Positions 33,432 to 40,776 of a stretch of 45,795 bases of DNA are shown in pieces. The position numbers and the translations under genes are program-made. Location: contig NZ_OY782856.1 in assembly GCF_963678425.1 (NCBI RefSeq), positions 1 through 45,795 on the forward strand. The letters are read 5' to 3'. Numbering within the stretch: position 1 is the stretch's first letter; every line of letters starts with the position of its first letter. A model generated the notes under the pieces. It saw only the letters and a list, made by a program, of their open reading frames with translations. It was not told the DNA's origin and made no database searches. Source of the DNA: an uncultured Bacteroides sp. GTDB lineage: Bacteria > Bacteroidota > Bacteroidia > Bacteroidales > Bacteroidaceae.

Positions 33432-35648
33432 CTAGAATCTGTAACGCAAATCAACACCAACTTGTATTGGTCTGCCTTTCTGCATAAAGGTATTCGAACT
33501 GGAAACAAAACCGAATGTTGCGTAAGATTTATCGGTAAGATTTCTTCCCCAGAAGTCAACCTGTACCTTGTTCATGGTAATTCCTATTTTACCATTCAGC
33601 AGTCCGTAAGATTTCTGTGTCAGGTCGTTATTTTCTGTCCAGTATATTCTGCCAATACCATTATACTGTGCGTTGAACACTAGTTTATTGATAAAACAGT
33701 TCTGGAATGTGAAAGCATATTCACCGCCAAGACAGAATGTGTTCTGCGGAATCATTGGTACATAATTGTCCTTGTAATCAACAGATATAATCTGTTGCTG
33801 CTGGTTCTTCACTTGTCCTATATAATCTTTGAAGGTAGCATGAGTATATCCGTAGGAAGCATTTAAACTGAATGCATTGGTAATGATTGCGCGGATATTG
33901 GCTTCTGCACCAAGGCTGGCACTGTGTCCGGCATTTACGGTCATTCTTCCTAAACCACTAGGAGCAAACCTAACTATTTGCTGGTCTCTTGTATCCATAT
34001 AAAAGGCTGCAAGGTCTGCTGTTAGTTTGTTGTCCAGTAAAGATAGGTGGGTACCTGTTTCATAACTCCAGGTATATTCCGGTTTATAGATGATGGCGTT
34101 TTTTACATCAACCTCAGATAATGTATAACCCGAGGCTGGACTGGCCATCATTAGCCCTTGCACAAGGTCGGCAAACATCTGGTAATTATAACCTCCCGAA
34201 CGATATCCTTTGCTAACGGAAGCATAAACGTTGCCCGTTTTATTGTCACTAAAATCATATTTAAGTGCAAACTTGGGAAGCAATTGCAAGTAGTCATCTT
34301 TAGCATCACCTGTCAGAATGGTTGTTTGCATTGTCTGGCCATTTATGGTGGCATTTGTATCGTAACTGATTTTTGTTTTCTCATAATCAAGGCGCAGACC
34401 AACACTGGCTGATAGTCCTTTAAAAAACAGATCATTAAAAGTGGATTGATGGAACAGGGCAGCCCCCATAGTCGGAGTGTCATATTCTCCGGGAACGGCA
34501 ATTGATTTTATGTATGAAGACATGCGGCTGGCTGTTAAAAAGTCACTCCCGAAATTTACCGGTGAGTTTGTGTTCTGTGACTGGTAAAAGCCAAATGCAC
34601 CACATACATATTCATATCTCTTATTGGATGTTGATTTGAAAACAATCTCTTCTGTTACGGTATTTTGCTTCTGCTTCTGAGTGATGGAATACATGTTTGC
34701 AACTGTAAAGTCCTGATCCATGAACATTCTGTCTTTTAAATTCTGGAAACTGGTCACTGCACTCATGGTATAGTTCTTTGTCTGATAACTGATATTAAGG
34801 CCGGCATTCAGCAGTCCGCGGTAGTAAGTGCTCTCCAGATTAGTTGAAACATCGCCTGTCTTGCCAGTCGTTTTGTCATATTTAGCATAAGGGTATCCTC
34901 CCTGGTCGCTATACTCATAACTTACATTCAAATCCAGTTTTAAATTCTCCTTCGGTAACCAGATGCTGCGTATTCTTCCACCGCCGTCGCTAAACGGATC
35001 AGCTTTCTTATTCAGATATACGTTATTGAAAAAGCCTCCGCTTTTATCGTAAAAACCTCCTGCCGAGAAGGCAAACTTATCGTTTACACGGTGATAGTGT
35101 GTCAATGAGGCTGAATAACTATCATAAGTTCCTGCACTTAGTTTGAGGTCGGTTCCCTGATAACTAAAAGGTGATTTGGTATGCAGTTTGATTAATCCAC
35201 CCATTGCATTCCTGCCGTAAAGAGTACTTTGCGGTCCTCGCAACACTTCAATACTTTCAATGTCCGAGAAGTTGAAGTCGAAGGCCGATTTATCTATATA
35301 AGGAATATTATCTACATACAGTCCCACAGAAGGGGTGTTTATTCTGGAACCGATGCCGCGGATATAAATGGCGGAAGTTAGTCGGGAGCCATAATCTGGG
35401 ATAAAGAGATTAGGCACAACTCCATTCATACTTTTCAGAGAGCTCACCTGATAGGCCTGCATATCATGCTGAGAGATTGTTGAAACAGTGATAGGAAGTT
35501 GACGGAAGTGCTTTGATTCTTTGGGAGAAGCCGTAACAATAATTTCTTTTATCTTTATACTATTGGTGGTATCCTTTCCTATAATATCACCTGCCCGTAA
35601 ATAAATTGCGTTTAATAGCAATAGAAACAGTAATACATTCTTTCTCAT
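33432..35648 (-). CDS. TonB-dependent outer-membrane receptor
   Basis: 738 aa, of the classical iron-complex/vitamin receptor type and shorter than SusC. The signal peptide (about 1-19) is followed by a TonB-box-like 'IKEIIVTASPKE' (about 33-44). The plug has 'SAIYIRGIGSRINTPSVGLYVDNIPYI' and 'IESIEVLRGPQSTLYGRNAMGGLI'; the 22-strand barrel ends in 'RPIQVGVDLRYRF' with the terminal Phe. There is no STN domain and no SusD partner. A LuxR-type regulator lies 73 bp upstream on the same strand, and a 15-bp inverted repeat spans the gap up to one base before the ATG. The substrate is not evident; I see no TPP or cobalamin riboswitch. Confidence 0.9.
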   Translation of the reverse strand: MRKNVLLFLLLLNAIYLRAGDIIGKDTTNSIKIKEIIVTASPKESKHFRQLPITVSTISQHDMQAYQVSSLKSMNGVVPNLFIPDYGSRLTSAIYIRGIGSRINTPSVGLYVDNIPYIDKSAFDFNFSDIESIEVLRGPQSTLYGRNAMGGLIKLHTKSPFSYQGTDLKLSAGTYDSYSASLTHYHRVNDKFAFSAGGFYDKSGGFFNNVYLNKKADPFSDGGGRIRSIWLPKENLKLDLNVSYEYSDQGGYPYAKYDKTTGKTGDVSTNLESTYYRGLLNAGLNISYQTKNYTMSAVTSFQNLKDRMFMDQDFTVANMYSITQKQKQNTVTEEIVFKSTSNKRYEYVCGAFGFYQSQNTNSPVNFGSDFLTASRMSSYIKSIAVPGEYDTPTMGAALFHQSTFNDLFFKGLSASVGLRLDYEKTKISYDTNATINGQTMQTTILTGDAKDDYLQLLPKFALKYDFSDNKTGNVYASVSKGYRSGGYNYQMFADLVQGLMMASPASGYTLSEVDVKNAIIYKPEYTWSYETGTHLSLLDNKLTADLAAFYMDTRDQQIVRFAPSGLGRMTVNAGHSASLGAEANIRAIITNAFSLNASYGYTHATFKDYIGQVKNQQQQIISVDYKDNYVPMIPQNTFCLGGEYAFTFQNCFINKLVFNAQYNGIGRIYWTENNDLTQKSYGLLNGKIGITMNKVQVDFWGRNLTDKSYATFGFVSSSNTFMQKGRPIQVGVDLRYRF

Positions 35649-35649
35649 T

Positions 35650-35702
35650 TGTATAGTTTTTTAATTCGCCTGCAAAGAACGATATATTTAAAAAACTATA
35701 CA
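35650..35702 (-). promoter_or_regulatory. 15-bp perfect inverted repeat at the receptor start
   Basis: TGTATAGTTTTTTAA (35650-35664) is the exact complement of 35688-35702, with a 23-bp spacer. On the minus strand the spacer contains GTTCTTTGC, a weak -7-like box, and the second arm ends one base before the receptor ATG. The repeat could be an operator flanking the promoter or an RNA hairpin masking the ribosome site. Confidence 0.65.
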
Positions 35703-35721
35703 ATCCTCATTTATTAGGATT

Positions 35722-36312
35722 CTATATCCTGTCCGGTGAAACGTATCCGTTCATTACGGCATAGATGGTTAATCCGGAAACTGATTTTATCCCCAGCTTT
35801 TCGGTGATATTCTTGCGATGAGAGATTACCGTTGTGAGGCTGATGTTGAGTTTATCCGCTATCTCCTTGTTGATAAACCCTTTCGTAATAAGTATCAACA
35901 CTTCAATTTCCCTGGCTGTAAGATCATTATCCGATGGGGGAATCTCCATTTTATCAGGATTATCAGAAAAGAATTTCATCAGCTCTGAGGTCAGTTTCTT
36001 TTCCGGAAGGAATATGTTCACAATATGGTTGGAGGCAGGAAACGTGTGATTGCCTGCTCCATGCATCATGATGATTGTTTTCTCCTTACGTGGAAGGAAG
36101 AATGGGTTATATAGAATATAGGTCTGTGAGGAGATGAAATAGTGAGTATACATATCCGGTGTATCATCCACGAAGGTGGGGAAGTCAGGAAAGATTCGTA
36201 TCACTGTTTTTGGAAGCAATTCTCCCAACAGATTCTTCAACCCCATGCAGGTAAGCGTATTGGCATCTATAATAGCAATCTCTAAATTATTCATATTCTT
36301 CCTTCTTAACAC
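35722..36312 (-). CDS. LuxR-type transcriptional regulator with atypical receiver-like N-terminus
   Basis: 196 aa; ATG 36294 (MNNLEIAIID) may be the true start. The C-terminal LuxR/GerE HTH is clear (about 130-190: 'LTAREIEVLILITKGFINKEIADKLNISLTTVISHRKNITEKLGI'). The N-terminal half begins like a response-regulator receiver ('IAIIDANTLTCMGLKNLL'), but I cannot find the phosphoacceptor Asp on beta-strand 3. It is thus probably a phosphorylation-independent regulator. It lies 9 bp after the COG2509 gene and directly upstream of the TonB receptor gene, which it may control. Confidence 0.85.
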   Translation of the reverse strand: MLRRKNMNNLEIAIIDANTLTCMGLKNLLGELLPKTVIRIFPDFPTFVDDTPDMYTHYFISSQTYILYNPFFLPRKEKTIIMMHGAGNHTFPASNHIVNIFLPEKKLTSELMKFFSDNPDKMEIPPSDNDLTAREIEVLILITKGFINKEIADKLNISLTTVISHRKNITEKLGIKSVSGLTIYAVMNGYVSPDRI

Positions 36313-36321
36313 TTAGTCCTT

Positions 36322-37884
36322 TTAATTAGCTTCGGCATATTTAGCAGCGCTCTCTGCACATCGTTCACCGTCTTTTCCGGCAGAGACAATGCCTCCCGCG
36401 TAACCGGCACCTTCACCGCAGGGGAATAATCCTTTGATGGTGATGTGTTGTAACGTTTCCAGGTCACGAATGATTCGCACCGGTGAGGAAGTCCGTGTTT
36501 CTACTCCGATCATGGTTGCTTCGTTTGTCAAAAATCCATGAGAATAGCTCCCGAATTGCTGGAATCCCAGTGAAAGCCGCTTGGTGATAAAAGGTGGCAT
36601 CCAGAAGTGAAGAGGAGAAGATATCAGCCCGGGACTATAAGATGAGTCGGGTAAGTCTGCACCTAATTTATTTTTGGTGAAGTCTGCCATGCGTTGTGCC
36701 GGGGCTGTTTGTCGTCTTCCGCCCTGCATCCAGCATTGGCGTTCCAGTTCTTCCTGAAACTCCATCAAAGCAAGTGGACCATATTTGGTATATTCCGGAA
36801 AATCTTCGGGATGTATCTCTACCACCATACCGGAATTGCTCCATTTTGAACCCCGGCTGGATGGAGACATTCCGTTGACAACCACCTGTTCCGGGGCACT
36901 TGCTGCAGGAACCACGAAACCACCGGGACACATACAGAAACTATACACGCCTCTGCCCTCTACCTGGGTAACGAAACTGTATTCCGCGGCAGGAAGATAG
37001 TCGCCCCTTCCGTTCTTATTGTGGTACTGAATCTGGTCAATCAGTTCTTGTGGGTGTTCCAGACGGACACCGACGGCAATTCCCTTTGCTTCAATGGCTA
37101 CATTATTAGCAGCCAACCAGCGGTAAACATCGCGTGCCGAGTGACCGGTTGCCAGAATTACCGGTCCCAGAAAGGTCTTTCCAGTATTAGTTTCTATACC
37201 TTTTATTTCGTTGTTCTCAATTATCAAAGCATCCATTCGTGTTTCGAAATGCACCTCACCGCCACATTCCAGAATGGTGTTACGCATGTTCTCAATCACT
37301 CTTGGCAGTTTATCCGTACCAATGTGCGGATGGGCGTCAACAAGAATGGAAGTGCTTGCTCCGTGCTGGCAGAATACATTCAGAATCTTCTCTGTATTTC
37401 CACGTTTCTTGCTGCGGGTATAGAGCTTTCCGTCTGAATAAGCACCGGCTCCACCTTCACCAAAGCTGTAATTTGATTCAGGATCAACAATGTGTTCGCG
37501 TGAAATCTGGGCGATATCCAGTTTACGGTCGCGAACATTCTTTCCACGTTCTACAATAATGGGTTTTATACCCAACTCTATTAGTTTAAGAGCGGCGAAA
37601 AGTCCACCGGGACCAGCACCAACTACAATTACTTGCGGAGCATTCTCTACTTTCTTATATGTGGTTTTTGTGAATTCATCATCCTTTGGCATCTCATTGA
37701 CATAAGCACGCACTTTTAAGTTTACAAAAACCGTACGTTGTCGTGCATCAATGCTGCGCTTCAGAATGCGAACAGCATTGAGTTGTTTCAGGGAAATACC
37801 ATTTTCCTTTGATACATATTCTTTTAGTCGCTGTTCATTGGCTGCGATTTCCGGTAAGATTCTTAGTTGTATCTCTTGTATCAT
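36322..37884 (-). CDS. NAD(P)/FAD-dependent dehydrogenase, COG2509 type
   Basis: 520 aa soluble flavoprotein. An N-terminal ~85-residue cap ('RILPEIAANEQRLKEYVSKENGI') precedes the FAD-binding GxGxxG motif 'VIVVGAGPGGLFAALKLIELGIKPIIVERG' (about 84-113). 'FGEGGAGAYSDGKLYTRSK' and the C-terminal 'LFPCGEGAGYAGGIVSAGKDGERCA' are characteristic of the COG2509 uncharacterised dehydrogenases. The substrate is unknown. It starts 15 bp after radA and ends 9 bp before the LuxR-type gene, so the three probably share a transcript. Confidence 0.9.
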   Translation of the reverse strand: MIQEIQLRILPEIAANEQRLKEYVSKENGISLKQLNAVRILKRSIDARQRTVFVNLKVRAYVNEMPKDDEFTKTTYKKVENAPQVIVVGAGPGGLFAALKLIELGIKPIIVERGKNVRDRKLDIAQISREHIVDPESNYSFGEGGAGAYSDGKLYTRSKKRGNTEKILNVFCQHGASTSILVDAHPHIGTDKLPRVIENMRNTILECGGEVHFETRMDALIIENNEIKGIETNTGKTFLGPVILATGHSARDVYRWLAANNVAIEAKGIAVGVRLEHPQELIDQIQYHNKNGRGDYLPAAEYSFVTQVEGRGVYSFCMCPGGFVVPAASAPEQVVVNGMSPSSRGSKWSNSGMVVEIHPEDFPEYTKYGPLALMEFQEELERQCWMQGGRRQTAPAQRMADFTKNKLGADLPDSSYSPGLISSPLHFWMPPFITKRLSLGFQQFGSYSHGFLTNEATMIGVETRTSSPVRIIRDLETLQHITIKGLFPCGEGAGYAGGIVSAGKDGERCAESAAKYAEAN

Positions 37885-37899
37885 TATTTTTTTTATGTA

Positions 37900-39267
37900 T
37901 TATCCAAACAGGCAACGAAAAGCTTCTTCTACCTTTCTTACCGGAACCAGTTCTATATTGATATTTTTTTTATTTAGCCCTTGCAAATTATGTTTGGGAA
38001 GAATTATTCGTTTAAAACCCAGCTTCTCGGCTTCTCCAATTCGTTGTTCAATGCGGTTCACCGGACGAATCTCACCCGATAAGCCAACTTCTCCGGCCAG
38101 ACAGATTTCCCGCTCAATTTCAGTGTCCATGTTTGACGAAAGTATGGCGCTGATTACGGAAAGATCGATGGCCGGATCGTTTACCTTTAAACCTCCTGCA
38201 ATATTTAGAAACACATCTTTCTGAGCTAGTTTGAAGCCCACCCGCTTTTCCAGTACAGCCAGTAACATGTTCATACGACGAAGATCGAACCCGGTGGCCG
38301 AACGTTGCGGCATCCCATAAGCTGCCGAGCTGACAAGGGCTTGTGTCTCAATAAGAAACGGGCGAACTCCCTCAATGGCAGAAGCAATGGCTACACCACT
38401 CATCCCTTCATGATCGGGAGATAAGAGGAGCTCAGACGGGTTGCTTACTTGTCGCAAACCATCTTGTCTCATTTCATAGATGCCCAGTTCTGAAGTACTT
38501 CCAAAACGGTTTTTTATGGAACGAAGAATGCGGTACATATAATGCTGGTCTCCTTCGAACTGTAACACCGTGTCTACGATATGTTCCAGCACTTTCGGTC
38601 CGGCTATACTTCCCTCCTTATTTATATGTCCGATGAGTAGCACTGGAGTGTTTGTCTCTTTGGCAAATTTCAAGATGGAAGCCGAACATTCACGCACTTG
38701 TGCGATGCTGCCCGGTGAAGATTCTATGGTTTCTGTGGAAATGGTTTGAATGGAATCGATAATAACCAGTTCGGGCTGGGTATTCTTGATGTGAGTATAA
38801 ATTTGTTCCAGTGAAGTTTCGCAAACAATCAGGCAATCTGAAGAGTTATGTTGAATACGGTCGGCACGAAGTTTCAACTGGCGTGCACTTTCTTCACCGG
38901 ATACATAGAGTATGCGGCGATTGTTTATACGGAGAACTGTCTGCAGCACCAGGGTGGACTTTCCAATTCCCGGCTCTCCACCGATTAGTACCAAAGATCC
39001 CGGCACCAGTCCGCCTCCCAGCACCCGGTTTAGTTCTTCATCCTTTAAGTCAATGCGAGGTTCGTCGGAGGTAGTGATGTCACACAGTGATATTGGTCTG
39101 GCTTTGGGAGTTTCAATACCCGAAACAGGGCGTTTGTTGGTTACTTCTTTGTGGACAATCTCCTCAATGTAAGTGTTCCATTCTCCGCACGAAGGACATT
39201 TACCAACCCATTTCGGTGAATCCTGCCCGCAATTAGAGCATACATATACGGTTTTATCTTTTGCCAT
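37900..39267 (-). CDS. radA: DNA repair protein RadA
   Basis: 455 aa, the standard RadA/Sms length. The N-terminal zinc finger is 'YVCSNCGQDSPKWVGKCPSCGEW' (CxxC...CxxC). Next come the RecA-like ATPase with Walker A 'GGEPGIGKSTL' and 'LVIIDSIQT', the RadA-specific motif 'KNRFG', and the C-terminal Lon-like domain ('DLSVISAILSSNMD', 'GEVGLSGEIRPV'). RadA helps branch migration in recombinational repair. A -7 box lies at 39293-39300. COG2509 follows after 15 bp. Confidence 0.97.
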   Translation of the reverse strand: MAKDKTVYVCSNCGQDSPKWVGKCPSCGEWNTYIEEIVHKEVTNKRPVSGIETPKARPISLCDITTSDEPRIDLKDEELNRVLGGGLVPGSLVLIGGEPGIGKSTLVLQTVLRINNRRILYVSGEESARQLKLRADRIQHNSSDCLIVCETSLEQIYTHIKNTQPELVIIDSIQTISTETIESSPGSIAQVRECSASILKFAKETNTPVLLIGHINKEGSIAGPKVLEHIVDTVLQFEGDQHYMYRILRSIKNRFGSTSELGIYEMRQDGLRQVSNPSELLLSPDHEGMSGVAIASAIEGVRPFLIETQALVSSAAYGMPQRSATGFDLRRMNMLLAVLEKRVGFKLAQKDVFLNIAGGLKVNDPAIDLSVISAILSSNMDTEIEREICLAGEVGLSGEIRPVNRIEQRIGEAEKLGFKRIILPKHNLQGLNKKNINIELVPVRKVEEAFRCLFG

Positions 39268-39292
39268 TCATACAATCTGTTACAGTTAATTG

Positions 39293-39300
39293 CAAAAGTA
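39293..39300 (-). promoter_or_regulatory. -7 promoter box for radA
   Basis: On the minus strand this reads TACTTTTG followed by CAATTAA, 25 bp before the radA ATG. It fits TAnnTTTG. Confidence 0.55.
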
Positions 39301-39323
39301 CCGATAATTTTTCAGAAACAGAT

Positions 39324-40361
39324 TTATTTAATGGTTATTTCTCCAGCGATGGAGATCTGCATCATTTTTCGCACTTCATCCGGTGTAAGTCCATGTCCCA
39401 GGAGAAACATCAGTTTGGTTACGGCAGACTCAGTGGTACTGTCATATCCACTCAATATTCCCGATTGAAGCAATTGTCTTCCGGTTTCGTAGTGATCCAT
39501 TTCTACAGTACCTGCCCCACACTGTGTCACATTAACAATGACAATACCTTTTTTATTTGCATCAGTCAGATGTTGTACAAGCCATTGGCTTCTGGGAGCA
39601 TTACCCGATCCGTAGGTCTCCAGAACCACAGCTTTCAGCCCCGGAATGGCAAGAGTTGCCGCCACCATACTTTCCTGAATTCCTGGAAACAGTTTCAGAA
39701 TTACCACATTTGTATCAAAGAAAAGATGTGGAGTGAGAGGTTTCCCATTTGTGCAACGATGAATCAATGAAGGTTCATATTTAATATGTATCCCGGCTTC
39801 GGCCAGTGTCGGATAATTATAAGAACGAAAAGCGTTGAAATTCTCTGCATTTATTTTGGTAGTGCGGTTTCCTCTCATCAGGTGGTTTTCAAAGAAGATG
39901 CAAACCTCAGAGACTAGTGGTTTTTCTTTGTATTTTGCTGCGGCAATCTCAATGCTGGTCATCAGATTTTCCTTTCCATCTGTTCTTAGTACCCCGATAG
40001 GCAGTTGCGATCCGGTGAGAATAACCGGCTTATTGAGATTCTCCAGCATAAAACTGAGTGCGGAAGCAGTAAATGCCATGGTGTCTGTACCGTGAAGAAT
40101 CACAAAACCATCATATTTTGAATAGTTCTGATAGATAATTCTAACTAAATCGGCCCACGCTTCGGGCTCCATATCTGAAGAATCCCGGGGAGGATCAAAC
40201 TGACAGGATTCTATTTTGAAATCAAACTTTTTGAGCTCAGGTAGATGTTTTTGCAAATGCTCGAAATTAAAGTTTTCCAGAGCACCTGTTTCGGTATTCT
40301 CAATCATTCCAATTGTTCCACCGGTGTAAATTATCAATACGGAAGTGAGTTGTGGTTTCAT
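39324..40361 (-). CDS. ansA: L-asparaginase, type I (cytoplasmic)
   Basis: 345 aa without a signal peptide, hydrolysing asparagine to aspartate and ammonia. The two active-site regions are intact: 'VLIIYTGGTIGMIEN' near the N-terminus with the nucleophilic Thr, and 'FVILHGTDTMAFTASALSFML' with the second catalytic Thr-Asp pair. The later segments 'VILTGSQLPIG' and 'RGNRTTKINAENFNAF' are typical of AnsA. It has its own -7 box at 40389-40396 and is divergent from the thr operon; both use or supply aspartate. Confidence 0.95.
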   Translation of the reverse strand: MKPQLTSVLIIYTGGTIGMIENTETGALENFNFEHLQKHLPELKKFDFKIESCQFDPPRDSSDMEPEAWADLVRIIYQNYSKYDGFVILHGTDTMAFTASALSFMLENLNKPVILTGSQLPIGVLRTDGKENLMTSIEIAAAKYKEKPLVSEVCIFFENHLMRGNRTTKINAENFNAFRSYNYPTLAEAGIHIKYEPSLIHRCTNGKPLTPHLFFDTNVVILKLFPGIQESMVAATLAIPGLKAVVLETYGSGNAPRSQWLVQHLTDANKKGIVIVNVTQCGAGTVEMDHYETGRQLLQSGILSGYDSTTESAVTKLMFLLGHGLTPDEVRKMMQISIAGEITIK

Positions 40362-40388
40362 GCTTTAAAATATACCTGATTTATTATG

Positions 40389-40396
40389 CAAATATA
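40389..40396 (-). promoter_or_regulatory. -7 promoter box for ansA
   Basis: On the minus strand this reads TATATTTG followed by CATAAT, an exact TAnnTTTG match 27 bp before the ansA ATG. Confidence 0.55.
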
Positions 40397-40557
40397 GGTA
40401 TTATTCTTTAATACGGTAACAATATGACAGAAAAGTGAGCGACTATGAACTGAGGATACTTGACTTGTGTGTTATAAAAATCCATATGAGATAAAAAAGA
40501 ACTTGCTTTTTATCACATTTTTTTTCGAAAAAGCGTTAGATTGATAATAATAATTTG

Positions 40558-40565
40558 TATTTTTG
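40558..40565 (+). promoter_or_regulatory. -7 promoter box for the threonine operon
   Basis: TATTTTTG followed by CACC fits TAnnTTTG. An ATTG lies roughly 18 bp upstream as a partial -33 element. Transcription from about 40572 would include the Thr leader peptide and the terminator-like hairpin before thrA. Confidence 0.6.
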
Positions 40566-40597
40566 CACCACTTATCAGTTAAGATAGAAACAATAAT

Positions 40598-40654
40598 ATG
40601 GCAAAATACTATCCACATACCACATCCATGTGCACCACAACCCTTTGGGGTTAG
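40598..40654 (+). CDS. thrL: Threonine operon leader peptide
   Basis: An 18-codon frame, MAKYYPHTTSMCTTTLWG, from ATG 40598 to TAG 40652-40654. Five of its last eleven codons are Thr (ACC ACA at 40619-40624, ACC ACA ACC at 40634-40642). It begins 33 bp after the -7 box and lies upstream of thrA in the same transcript. A short Thr-rich frame ahead of a terminator-like hairpin is the classical arrangement for attenuation by charged tRNA-Thr. It is too short to be predicted by ordinary gene finding. Confidence 0.8.
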   Translation: MAKYYPHTTSMCTTTLWG

Positions 40655-40735
40655 GGATAGTTTTGTGTTTCTACGTGAATCACGCTTACAAACGGTAAGC
40701 ATCAATCAATTCTTTATTATTTAGTTCATTCATTC

Positions 40736-40764
40736 AACTTGTGCCTTGTGAGGTGTGAGTTTTT
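40736..40764 (+). terminator. Attenuator terminator hairpin before thrA
   Basis: Bases 40736-40746 pair with 40751-40761 in an 11-bp stem with four central G-U wobbles and a 4-nt loop, followed by five T's. It ends 12 bp before the thrA ATG. Part of the stem (TTGTG 40746-40750 and GTG 40753-40755) can instead pair with CACCACAA (40633-40640) in the Thr codon run. Other hairpins in the leader are AACCC-tttg-GGGTT (40639-40652) and GCTTAC-GTAAGC (40684-40700). Confidence 0.6.
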
Positions 40765-40776
40765 AAAATTATAAAC

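Noticed and set aside
33432..35648. Assigning the receptor to thiamine, cobalamin or heme uptake
   Set aside because: No riboswitch, substrate-binding motif or transport partner in the window supports a specific ligand.
35650..35702. Invertible promoter (phase-variable inverton) at the receptor gene
   Set aside because: The 23-bp spacer is much shorter than known Bacteroides invertons and no invertase gene is nearby; operator or hairpin is simpler.
37021..37559. Plus-strand frames of 70-138 codons opposite the COG2509 flavoprotein
   Set aside because: They are mirror frames of a clear conserved gene, without start signals or recognisable domains.
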